From positions 310,001-374,000 of the forward strand of contig NZ_JAOEEA010000003.1 in the NCBI RefSeq assembly GCF_029837695.1: DNA of 64,000 nt. Reading direction: 5' to 3'. Position 1 is the stretch's first letter. Each line of letters starts with the position of its first letter. The position numbers and the translations under genes are program-made. Below are positions 49,267 to 56,213 of the stretch, piece after piece. The DNA is from Pseudomonas sp. GD04019. Its GTDB lineage: Bacteria; Pseudomonadota; Gammaproteobacteria; Pseudomonadales; Pseudomonadaceae. The notes below the pieces were generated by a model, which ran no database searches, had not been told where the DNA came from, and was given only the letters and a program-made list of their open reading frames with translations.

Positions 49267-49768
49267 GACCGATCTCCTTGGTCTGGCCACGCAGGCGGTC
49301 GTAGCGCGCCGTGTTGGCGACGGGGGCTTCCTTGAGCGACAAGTGGGTTTCGACGCTGGGCGGCGGTTCGGATGCTGTCAGCCGTGCCACGACATTGAGG
49401 ATGTGTTCGGCGCTCAGGCTGCCGCTTTCCAGTACCAGCTCAACAGCCACCAGCACCGCATCGAGCCCGGCGACCGGTACGGCAGCCAGAACTTGCGCCA
49501 TGATCCGGTCACCGCCGGCATGACGCCCCAGACCGTGCTTAAGCTGACGCAGCGGCGCCGGCAGATCAGCAAAGGGCGCGCCGTTGCGCAGCGCACCGGG
49601 CTTGCGTTCGATCAGCGGGAGGTAGTGCTGCCAGTCATAGCTGACCTGGTCGCGATCCAGCAAGCGGACATGGCTGGCGATCAGCGCGTCGTCAGCCACC
49701 ACCTCGATTCGCGTCGGATACAAACGGCTGCTGACCCACTTATGCCCGTTGTGCTGACCTCGATGCAT
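49259..49768 (-). pseudogene. istA: IstA transposase C-terminal remnant
   Basis: The frame contains the C-terminal part of IstA (WVSSRLYPTRIEVVADDALI, HYLPLIERKPGALRNGAPF, ending [16 protein letters not shown]). The catalytic DDE domain is absent. It stays in frame with the upstream rsmN-like start, so a 208-residue fusion could be made. Confidence 0.8.
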
Positions 49769-49885
49769 GTGGATGGTGATGCCATCGCGCAGTAGCAGCG
49801 CGAGTAGTTTCTCAGTGTCGACGCCGGGGTCGATGGTGAGGCGGATGGTCTCGCCTTCGCGGCGAGTGACGGTCAGAAATCCCAT
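49769..49885 (-). pseudogene. 5' part of an RsmN/CsrA-type regulator gene
   Basis: The first 39 residues (MGFLTVTRREGETIRLTIDP, then EKLLALLLRDGITIH) match the N-terminus of Pseudomonas RsmN/RsmF (MGFLILSRREGEGITLSL and QLREGGIRI as I remember it). The C-terminal half with the RNA-binding Arg is replaced by IstA sequence. A ribosome site (AAAAGGA) precedes the ATG. The island therefore once carried a CsrA-family translational regulator. Confidence 0.7.
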
Positions 49886-49990
49886 GGCGAAATCCTTTTC
49901 CGGTTGGGGAATGTGCGTCCTGCGCGAGCAGTCTAGAACAGGAAGACGAGCACCAAATGTGCAGCTGCGCGCAGCTCGAGGAGGTAGTCG

Positions 49991-50425
49991 ATGTGCGGAG
50001 GTGTTGAGGCCCGCGAGGCTGAGAAGGTCTGGAAAATCTACTTCCCCAATCCCAAGGCAGCCCTACCAGTGCTTCTGGAAGGCTCCGGCCAGCTCGATTG
50101 GATTCAGTGGGGCCGGCGCAAGGAAGAGCCTGGCGAAGGTCCACCTGGTGGCTGGGCAAGGCTCAGCACTGTGCAGGCCGGCGGGTGGGCCAAGTATCGG
50201 CCGCGGCAAGGGCTGGCAATGGTGCAGCGCTTCATGGAGAAGGACGGTCATCCGGGCGACAAGAACCGACAGTCCCACTGGTTCGATGTGCCGGAGGGCT
50301 CCGCTTTGGAGTGCTTGGTCATTGGGGAGGGCGAGCAGCGCCGGGTGTATATCGTGACTACCAACGCACCGGCTGAGTACACCTGGATTCATGATCGATG
50401 GCCGCTTCTCGCAGGTAGCTGCTAG
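49991..50425 (+). CDS. Divergent SRAP (YedK/HMCES-like) domain protein
   Basis: This 144-aa protein starts MCGG, placing a Cys at position 2 as in SRAP proteins, which crosslink abasic sites in single-stranded DNA. Other SRAP-like blocks are PVLLEGSGQLDWIQWGRR, QSHWFDVPEG and VTTNAPAEYTWIHDRWPLL (compare the IHDRMP motif). It is shorter than the usual 210-230 residues. A strong GAGGAGG ribosome site precedes it. It is divergent from the rsmN remnant. Confidence 0.7.
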   Translation: MCGGVEAREAEKVWKIYFPNPKAALPVLLEGSGQLDWIQWGRRKEEPGEGPPGGWARLSTVQAGGWAKYRPRQGLAMVQRFMEKDGHPGDKNRQSHWFDVPEGSALECLVIGEGEQRRVYIVTTNAPAEYTWIHDRWPLLAGSC

Positions 50426-50985
50426 CCCTTGGGTATCGCTCCGAGCGACAAGGTGACTGGGCAGTCAGTGACATTATGAATTTTCGCATAATTCCACATA
50501 ATTCTCATGATGAGGCTTCGATTGCCAGGACTCCTGGCTTGCGCGGTGATTAATTGTCGATTCTCCTGGTTATGCGCTCGTTCCTGTCCTCCTGCGACTT
50601 TATAGAGAATTATTCCAGGGCGATAATTATTGGCCTGGAATAATTCTCTATAAAAGGCTGGGGCAACCGGTTGATCACCTATCGGCCTTGCCCATGGCGG
50701 ATCATGTTGTGTGGAGAGAGCTAATGCGGGGCGATGCCACGCGGCAGCTACCGGCTGTCGGTTAAAGCTGAGATTGTCCCTTCTCGATTTCGCCGAGTAC
50801 TCTATCGCCCCTTGCAACGGCTCGAGCTCGATTAATCTGAGCGTCTCTAGTGAGAGCAGGATCACTGAAGGCTCAGCCGTTGAGCGCATCAGCTATAGTC
50901 GCCTAAAGGCAGTTGGTCAGGAGACTCACTTCCGAATGAATCCGTCTGACAAGCTGGGCGACCATTTAGAACATTGGAGATTGGG
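50426..50985. other. Intergenic region with a long perfect inverted repeat
   Basis: No convincing gene; a 155-codon minus frame has random composition and spans the inverted repeat. The region holds several ATAATTC motifs and a 21-bp inverted repeat (listed separately), upstream of the Panacea toxin-antitoxin pair. Confidence 0.5.
50599..50654. repeat. 21-bp perfect inverted repeat with 14-base spacer
   Basis: TTTATAGAGAATTATTCCAG plus G at 50599-50619 is exactly mirrored at 50634-50654. The AT-rich arms could be a regulator or recombinase binding site or a strong cruciform. ATAATTC also occurs twice near 50480-50510. Confidence 0.8.
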
Positions 50986-51471
50986 ATGACAAAGCCTGTT
51001 GCCGTCGCAAACTGGTTTGTGAACAACCTAAGCGACCATGCGGCTGGCGAGGTCGTAACGCATCTGCAGGTGCAGAAGCTTCTCTACTTCGCGCAAGCTT
51101 GGCATTTGATGGCCTTAGATCGGCCATTGTTTGATGAAGACATGCAAGCATGGCCTCATGGTCCGGTAGTACCTTCCGTTTGGCACGAATTTAAGCGCTA
51201 CGGCTGGCAACCGATCGTACCTGGTGGCGCATCCGAAGGTATTGATGCGGACTCTCTTAATATATTGGAGCAGGTTCGCGATGCTTACGGCTCATTTGCT
51301 GCCAAGAAGCTTGAAGCTATGACTCACTCCGAGCGTCCTTGGATCAGCGCCCGCGGCGGCCGCGACCCTGAGGAGCGTTGCGAGGAAGTGATTTCAAAGG
51401 ACTCAATTCTTAGCTTCTATAAGGAGGTTTACGGGGAGTTGGAAGATGGTGAAGAAACTACCCAAGGATAA
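50986..51471 (+). CDS. Panacea-domain antitoxin (PanA/SocA/GepA family)
   Basis: This 161-aa protein has the Panacea pattern: MTKPVAVANWFVNNL, THLQVQKLLYFAQAWHLMAL, and FDEDMQAWPHGPVVPSVWHE. Panacea antitoxins neutralise very different toxins encoded beside them (PanAT systems). The downstream gene overlaps its 3' end by 26 bases and is the probable toxin. Confidence 0.85.
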   Translation: MTKPVAVANWFVNNLSDHAAGEVVTHLQVQKLLYFAQAWHLMALDRPLFDEDMQAWPHGPVVPSVWHEFKRYGWQPIVPGGASEGIDADSLNILEQVRDAYGSFAAKKLEAMTHSERPWISARGGRDPEERCEEVISKDSILSFYKEVYGELEDGEETTQG

Positions 51472-51934
51472 AATACACCAGCAAGCACAGTCCGCTAGCA
51501 AGCTATCTCCCATTGAAGAGAAAGTCTTTTCTCTTAATAACACAATGAACGGCGGCTCGGCTGACAATGAAAACCCATTTGTCACACTAAAATATTTTTG
51601 CAACGCCTTTGAGTGCTTTTCTGCATGGGAGAAAGATGAGCTCAAAAGTTTCAGCGACTTTATTTCTGCGCTTCGCGATCGAACCTGGCGCCAGGTTTTA
51701 GAAACCAGCGGGAAAGGCGATAACAAAGCCGGTTTAGCCTATACGCAGTACGATATAGCCACTATAAAAAATGGCGCCGAAGAACATCTGAAGAGAGTGC
51801 GAAAGCAGATCGGAGACGACATCACATTCTTCGAACTACGAGTGAACCAAAAAATGCGCGTTCATGGTTTTCGAGCAAAAGCCGCATTCTTTTTAGTTCT
51901 ACTGGATCGCGAGCATCGAGTTTTTCCTTCCTGA
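51446..51934 (+). CDS. Probable Panacea-associated toxin
   Basis: This 162-aa protein starts MVKKLPKDKIHQQAQSASKL and ends KMRVHGFRAKAAFFLVLLD followed by REHRVFPS. The ending resembles small toxins with a closing LDRxHRVxP motif. I do not recognise a named family with certainty. The 26-base overlap with the Panacea antitoxin gene and its AT-rich sequence support its being the toxin half of a PanAT pair. Confidence 0.65.
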   Translation: MVKKLPKDKIHQQAQSASKLSPIEEKVFSLNNTMNGGSADNENPFVTLKYFCNAFECFSAWEKDELKSFSDFISALRDRTWRQVLETSGKGDNKAGLAYTQYDIATIKNGAEEHLKRVRKQIGDDITFFELRVNQKMRVHGFRAKAAFFLVLLDREHRVFPS

Positions 51935-52038
51935 GCCAAACCGCCAAGTGGCAGGTTTTCTCTACCACGCTTTCTCTAAGCGTAGAGTTCTATCGGTATA
52001 GCATTCGTTCTGACCAACCGCCGCTCGCAGCAGCTAGT

Positions 52039-52065
52039 AAAAAGCCAGGCAATACCTGGCTTTTT
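52039..52065. terminator. Bidirectional terminator
   Basis: AAAAAGCCAGG/CCTGGCTTTTT around a five-base loop, with A and T tracts on both sides. It lies between the convergent toxin and mvaT-like genes. Confidence 0.88.
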
Positions 52066-52083
52066 CATCCAACGAGATAGGCC

Positions 52084-52449
52084 CTACTGCAACCAGCCTT
52101 GAACCTTCGCAGCCCCGTACTTGTCTTTCCAAGCCTTCAGCACTTTATTGTTGCCGCCTTTGGTTTCTACAATCTCGCCAGTTTCTTCGTTTTTGTAAAC
52201 TTTGAGCTGGCGCTGACGGCGGTTTCCTCTAGTGGTAGGAACAGGTGTTGCTCCAAGAGAGCAGGCCTGCGGATCGAGCAGAGCAATGATTCCCTTCAGG
52301 CCAAATCCATATTCAGCCATCAATTCGCGAAGCTTCTCCTCAAACTCAATCTCTCGCTTAAGTCCATCGTCATTTTTCAGCTCATTTAGCTGTTTAAGTT
52401 GGGCGGCGAGTTGGGCTTCAAGTGCCTTGAATTCAGCAAGTTTGGACAT
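52084..52449 (-). CDS. MvaT-family H-NS-like silencer
   Basis: This 121-aa protein has an N-terminal oligomerisation coiled coil (MSKLAEFKALEAQLAAQLKQ) and a C-terminal DNA-binding part (ETKGGNNKVLKAWKDKYGAA). Both are typical of Pseudomonas MvaT/MvaU/TurB. Such proteins coat AT-rich foreign DNA. An island-borne copy could silence the island itself or mix with the host paralogs. Confidence 0.9.
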   Translation of the reverse strand: MSKLAEFKALEAQLAAQLKQLNELKNDDGLKREIEFEEKLRELMAEYGFGLKGIIALLDPQACSLGATPVPTTRGNRRQRQLKVYKNEETGEIVETKGGNNKVLKAWKDKYGAAKVQGWLQ

Positions 52450-52577
52450 ACATCGGCCTTTTCTAAGGAATGGCTGGGGAGCACCACTCTACTTGGAGGC
52501 TGGTTTTGGTGAAAGATGTCATAAGGTCAGACCTAGCGTTGCCGCCAAGAGCCATCCCGCGAGAGCGCTCGAGGAGT

Positions 52578-53378
52578 TCAGAAAAGGCGTTGCCAGTCCC
52601 TGTTAGCGAGCTCTCTACACACTTCAGGGGCGCCACCAAAGCATCGCCTCGATACGCTCATCATTTGCGCCACGGAGTGGTATGTGACCGGTAATCCATC
52701 CTGGTTCAGAAGCACACCATTTGCGCCTGTCAAAAGAGCATGGCCGGCTACGACATCATGCGCGCCCACCGATACAAGGGACGCACCTGCGATTGCATCA
52801 CCGACGGCAACTCGTGCTAACCGATAGGCAATGCTTGGCATGGGACAACAATTAGCGGGCGAACATAACTCTGCATTCAGGTCAGCTTTACTACCTGCAG
52901 CTGTACTCATCAGAACCTGGCTACCAGACGTTAGTGGCCCACGTTGCAACCCTGAAAGAACTTCCTCCCCATTGCGAATGACGCGGGAGCATCCTTCCGC
53001 CCAAGCAATGCAATCAGGACCACGGTCGACCGTGATCGGCGCATAGACCACGCCAAGAACCGGCCTAGAACCACGCAGTAGCCCGACAGAAATAGCTGAT
53101 CCCTGTCGCCCGAGCAGGAAATCTCTAGTCCCGTCGTTGGGATCAACAACCCAACAGTATTCATGCCCAGAAAGGTGATAGCCGGTTTCCTCTCCCCAGA
53201 AATCGCAGCCCAGCAGTTCAAGCAAGCTTTTGCGTAGAAGTACTTCGATCTCTGTGTCCACGCTTGCTTTATCCCCCGAGCCCCTGGGCCCACCTGAGCG
53301 CTTCCACTCAGCAGCCAGCAGTTTGCCAGCCAACTGCACGCACTTGGTAACTGGGGCTAGTAACTCGACGCAGCTCAT
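52578..53378 (-). CDS. CysQ/inositol-monophosphatase-like phosphatase
   Basis: This 266-aa protein belongs to the lithium-sensitive phosphatase superfamily. Metal-site motifs are visible: CDFWGEETGYHL (GEE), WVVDPNDGTRDFLLGRQG (DPxDGTxxF) and VGAHDVVAGHALL in the place of WDxAAG. Family members hydrolyse 3'-phosphoadenosine 5'-phosphate or inositol phosphates. The chromosomal cysQ normally lies elsewhere. Here the gene follows the helicase by 51 bases behind a GGAGG site, so it is part of the candidate defence operon. The substrate is unknown and might be a nucleotide signal. Confidence 0.85.
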   Translation of the reverse strand: MSCVELLAPVTKCVQLAGKLLAAEWKRSGGPRGSGDKASVDTEIEVLLRKSLLELLGCDFWGEETGYHLSGHEYCWVVDPNDGTRDFLLGRQGSAISVGLLRGSRPVLGVVYAPITVDRGPDCIAWAEGCSRVIRNGEEVLSGLQRGPLTSGSQVLMSTAAGSKADLNAELCSPANCCPMPSIAYRLARVAVGDAIAGASLVSVGAHDVVAGHALLTGANGVLLNQDGLPVTYHSVAQMMSVSRRCFGGAPEVCRELANRDWQRLF

Positions 53379-53429
53379 ACAAGCCTCCAAAAGCAAGAAG
53401 TTAGTGCCCCACAAGCCTCAGATGAAGAC

Positions 53430-54818
53430 TTAGAAAAGCGCTAACAACTGATAGTGATAGCGCTGTGAGAAACTCAGTCGGTAGAGCGAAGTGGAATCGG
53501 AGTCGCTCGGGGAAAGCCCCAACGAGAACCCGCAAATTGATGGCGCAGCATCATCGCTCGACGGGCACCTCAACTCGTAGCTTGGTGCCAGCTCGCTGAT
53601 CAGATCTTCGACTATGTCAGGCGGAGCATGCACCCGACTGAGAATGGCTAAATCTTCGGGCAGGTCATCAGCCACTCGTTGAGAGAACCCTTCAAGGGTC
53701 GACTCTGCCAACACATACAACCAAGCCTGGTCATCAGCCGCTCCAGTTCGACGCAAAACACGCCCTAACACCTGGCGGTAATGCAACTCCGTGCGAATAC
53801 GGCTGAGGTAGCAACAAACCTGCAATCGGGGGATATCTGTCCCTTCGCTGATCATCCCCACAGCTACGATCCAACGAGAAGCGCCATGCCTGAACTCGTT
53901 AATTCCATCCTGAGCACGTTTATCTCTGTTGGTCACGATTCGGCATGATTCACCCCTAGCCTCAAGTGCCAGCGCTACTTGGTGCGCATGCTCAACATCA
54001 GTGGCAACCACCAGACCGCCTGCATCCGGCTTAACCTTTCTGAGGTCATCGAGTTTTGCGATCGCAAGACCGAGCATCTGACTGATGATTTCAGGGTTCC
54101 GAAGCAGCTCCTCATAGGAAACCGGGGACTCACAGAGCAACTGATTAAAACTAGGGAAAAGTCGTACTGGGTTGTCACCACTGGACTCCTCCGTCAGCTT
54201 CACAGAGTGATTGTCCAGCAGCACGATGCGAGGGGCGCGACAAACATTATCTGAAATGGCCTCGCGGAGCCCGTAGCGGTAGTCGCAGACTAATCGACCT
54301 TCTGCTGTCGAATAGCGAGCCAGTGCAATGCCCTTATCATCGGAACGCCAAGGCGTCCCTGAGAGCGCCAAGGTGAAGGCTGCCTGATCCTGGACGTTCT
54401 GGATGATTTGCTGGCCCCAAGCATTGCTCAGAAGGAGATCATGACCGGCGCAATGATGAATCTCATCGAAAATAGCCAACACTCGATAGTTTTCTAGGAG
54501 CGCCCAGAAAGCTTCATCCTGGTAGTCCATTGCCTGATAGGTACAAGCAGCTCCCACAGCACCAATGAGACCATCAAGGCGCCTACCCAAGACCTTGGAA
54601 AAGGTAGATCGGAAACCTTCGACGACTTGGCACGAGGGTGCGAAACAGAGCACAAGATCGATCTTGTCCAGCTGGAGCAAGCGATTGGCAAGCTCTGCAG
54701 CCATCCAAGTCTTTCCAGCCCCAGGCGTAGCCTGACAGAAGAAGTGCGGCGCAACAGCGTACCGTTCTAGGGCAGCATCAATGCATCGACGCTGCCATTC
54801 TCTTAGCGTCGACTTCAT
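53430..54818 (-). CDS. SF2 DEAD/DEAH-type helicase
   Basis: This 462-aa protein has Walker A QATPGAGKTWMAAEL at about residues 29-43, a DEIH box (LAIFDEIHHCAGHD), motif III LALSGTPWRSDD and motif VI YRQVLGRVLRRTG. The helicase core fills most of the protein. The C-terminal 80 residues are unlike known nucleases. It resembles the helicase part of type III restriction or similar defence proteins. The start overlaps the upstream gene stop in ATGA. Confidence 0.88.
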   Translation of the reverse strand: MKSTLREWQRRCIDAALERYAVAPHFFCQATPGAGKTWMAAELANRLLQLDKIDLVLCFAPSCQVVEGFRSTFSKVLGRRLDGLIGAVGAACTYQAMDYQDEAFWALLENYRVLAIFDEIHHCAGHDLLLSNAWGQQIIQNVQDQAAFTLALSGTPWRSDDKGIALARYSTAEGRLVCDYRYGLREAISDNVCRAPRIVLLDNHSVKLTEESSGDNPVRLFPSFNQLLCESPVSYEELLRNPEIISQMLGLAIAKLDDLRKVKPDAGGLVVATDVEHAHQVALALEARGESCRIVTNRDKRAQDGINEFRHGASRWIVAVGMISEGTDIPRLQVCCYLSRIRTELHYRQVLGRVLRRTGAADDQAWLYVLAESTLEGFSQRVADDLPEDLAILSRVHAPPDIVEDLISELAPSYELRCPSSDDAAPSICGFSLGLSPSDSDSTSLYRLSFSQRYHYQLLALF

Positions 54819-55399
54819 GCTTTGGGTGCGAAGGTCTTTAGAGTTTTCTCGACCGCTCGAAGGTGCCCAAGAAGCCGAGAGCTTCGATCTCGCGCGTCGA
54901 AATATTCCACTTCAACCCTAGGCTTTAGGTGGGGCATGTCATCAAGGAGTTGCTTGTACCGCTCCGTTTCGCCCATCGACGTCAGAAAGTCGAGGCGAAT
55001 TTCCTTCTGCAGTGATTCCAAATGCTCTAGTACGTCTGCCTCCGTGACGGAAGGGGACACCGAAGCTGAACTCCCAACCTGTGGTAACTCCAGCAGTGGA
55101 GGAGAAGTCGAAGTGAATCTGCCATCCACAAGCTCAAGATCAAGACCTGAAGGGATTGGTCCTAGATGGTAGACCTGACCGCGCTTTCGTCGCACTTCGT
55201 CGTAGGTAACCCAGCCCACGCGCAGCATCCGTCGAATCTGCTCATACACGTAATAACGAACTTCCGTGATGTCAAAGCTCACGCTGCCTAAGCACTGGGC
55301 GTAGGCGTCACGCAGATCACGAGTCGTAAATTTCGCGAACCTATCCTGCTGCAGCAGCTGGTACAGCCGACTATCGAAAGTGAATGAATCCGATTTCAT
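54815..55399 (-). CDS. Winged-helix-like partner of the helicase, unknown family
   Basis: This 194-aa protein starts MKSDSFTFDSRLYQLLQQDR. Residues 10-75 look like a winged helix (YYVYEQIRRMLRVGWVTYDE, then RKRGQVYHLGP). A linker and a helical C-terminus follow (DVLEHLESLQKEIRLDFLTS, LLGHLRAVEKTLKTF). I do not recognise the family. It is the first gene of the helicase-phosphatase operon and overlaps the helicase. It may sense DNA or guide the helicase. Confidence 0.7.
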   Translation of the reverse strand: MKSDSFTFDSRLYQLLQQDRFAKFTTRDLRDAYAQCLGSVSFDITEVRYYVYEQIRRMLRVGWVTYDEVRRKRGQVYHLGPIPSGLDLELVDGRFTSTSPPLLELPQVGSSASVSPSVTEADVLEHLESLQKEIRLDFLTSMGETERYKQLLDDMPHLKPRVEVEYFDARDRSSRLLGHLRAVEKTLKTFAPKA

Positions 55400-55440
55400 G
55401 CGGGTACCTGGAACGGGTCGCGCGGAACAGCCGAAAATAC

Positions 55441-55468
55441 GGATTATAGTCCGTGGCCGAATAGTCCG
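55441..55468. promoter_or_regulatory. Controller-type operator between the divergent genes
   Basis: ATAGTCCG occurs twice as direct repeats (55446-55453 and 55461-55468). The first is inside a near-palindrome, GGATTATAGTCC. This resembles the C-boxes (GACT...AGTC) bound by controller proteins of restriction-modification systems. The site is 42 bases before the XRE gene and upstream of the helicase operon. Confidence 0.55.
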
Positions 55469-55509
55469 CAAACACAGGATAGTGCCGGCTCACAAGAGCC
55501 GAGGCGGCC

Positions 55510-55725
55510 ATGGGTCAGCTTGCGATCGCATTGGGCAAGTCAATCCGAGCACATAGGAAAGCCAAGGGCATTCCACAGGATGCCCTAGCGTTGGCATGCA
55601 AAATTGATCGGAGCTACATGGGACGTATCGAGCGAGGCGAGGTAAACCTCACTGTTGAAAAGCTGTACAAAATTGCAGAAATACTTCAGTGCGAGCCAGC
55701 GGCACTACTTCCCGCAGTCTTCTGA
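55510..55725 (+). CDS. Small XRE-family controller-type regulator
   Basis: This 71-aa protein is a single helix-turn-helix domain: GKSIRAHRKAKGIPQDALAL, SYMGRIERGEVNLTVEKLYK, IAEILQCEPAALL. The length and sequence resemble C proteins that time expression in restriction-modification systems. It is divergent from the helicase operon, with operator-like repeats between them. Confidence 0.85.
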   Translation: MGQLAIALGKSIRAHRKAKGIPQDALALACKIDRSYMGRIERGEVNLTVEKLYKIAEILQCEPAALLPAVF

Positions 55726-55755
55726 CTCACCACCTAACGCCCTACAGTGAGCCTA

Positions 55756-56211
55756 TTAGGTTTCCTTTGATGGAAGCTTGATCACCTTGGCTGCTTTGCC
55801 TGCTTTCCTGAACAGCGGGGTCTCCTCCAAGAACTCAGCAGGGTCGATATTCTTTCTCCTAGCAATCATCGAGGCGTAGAGCACTCTTTCCCGCTCCCTG
55901 CTCAGCTGCCGGGTTAATTCTTCGACCTGCGCCTTCAGCTTAACGATCTGTTGGTCGTATTCGCGGATCCTGGCAGTTTCCAAAGAAACTACCTGATCAA
56001 AGTACTGCTCTCCTCCTGCGTAGTTCTTTGTCAGGCTTTTAACACGCTGAAACTCGCGGACAAAATCCTTGTTTCGCCAGAGAGTAGGCTTGGATATACC
56101 GCATTTCTCCACCATGTAATTCCAGCAGAAGAGCTCTGGTGAAATCAATTGCCTCTCAAACTGCTGGAGAGTAGAGAAAGCAACATCCCATTGATTAGCA
56201 GATATAGTCAC
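55756..56211 (-). CDS. Small coiled-coil protein of the recombinase operon (TnpC/GmtX-like)
   Basis: This protein of about 151 aa has a helix-turn-helix-like N-terminal part (YMVEKCGISKPTLWRNKDFV) and a coiled coil (RIREYDQQIVKLKAQVEELT). This resembles Tn554 TnpC, an accessory factor for recombination, and fits the role of GmtX in gamma-mobile-trio modules. The GTG at 56211 is preceded by GGGGCGA. A GTG at 56229 would overlap the recombinase gene by 16 bases. Confidence 0.7.
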   Translation of the reverse strand: MTISANQWDVAFSTLQQFERQLISPELFCWNYMVEKCGISKPTLWRNKDFVREFQRVKSLTKNYAGGEQYFDQVVSLETARIREYDQQIVKLKAQVEELTRQLSRERERVLYASMIARRKNIDPAEFLEETPLFRKAGKAAKVIKLPSKET

Positions 56212-56213
56212 TA

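Larger units (their letters stand above)
48269..49768 (-). mobile_element. IS21-family insertion sequence, 5'-truncated
   Basis: istB is complete and istA retains only about its last third. The istB-side terminus begins TGTTGGCGCTGATGG at 48269, with repeated AAATTGACCCA motifs inside, typical of IS21 ends. The istA-side terminus is missing. That side is fused to an rsmN-like gene. Confidence 0.8.

Noticed and set aside
50422..50889. 155-codon minus-strand frame
   Set aside because: Random composition, no ribosome site, and it runs through the 21-bp inverted repeat.
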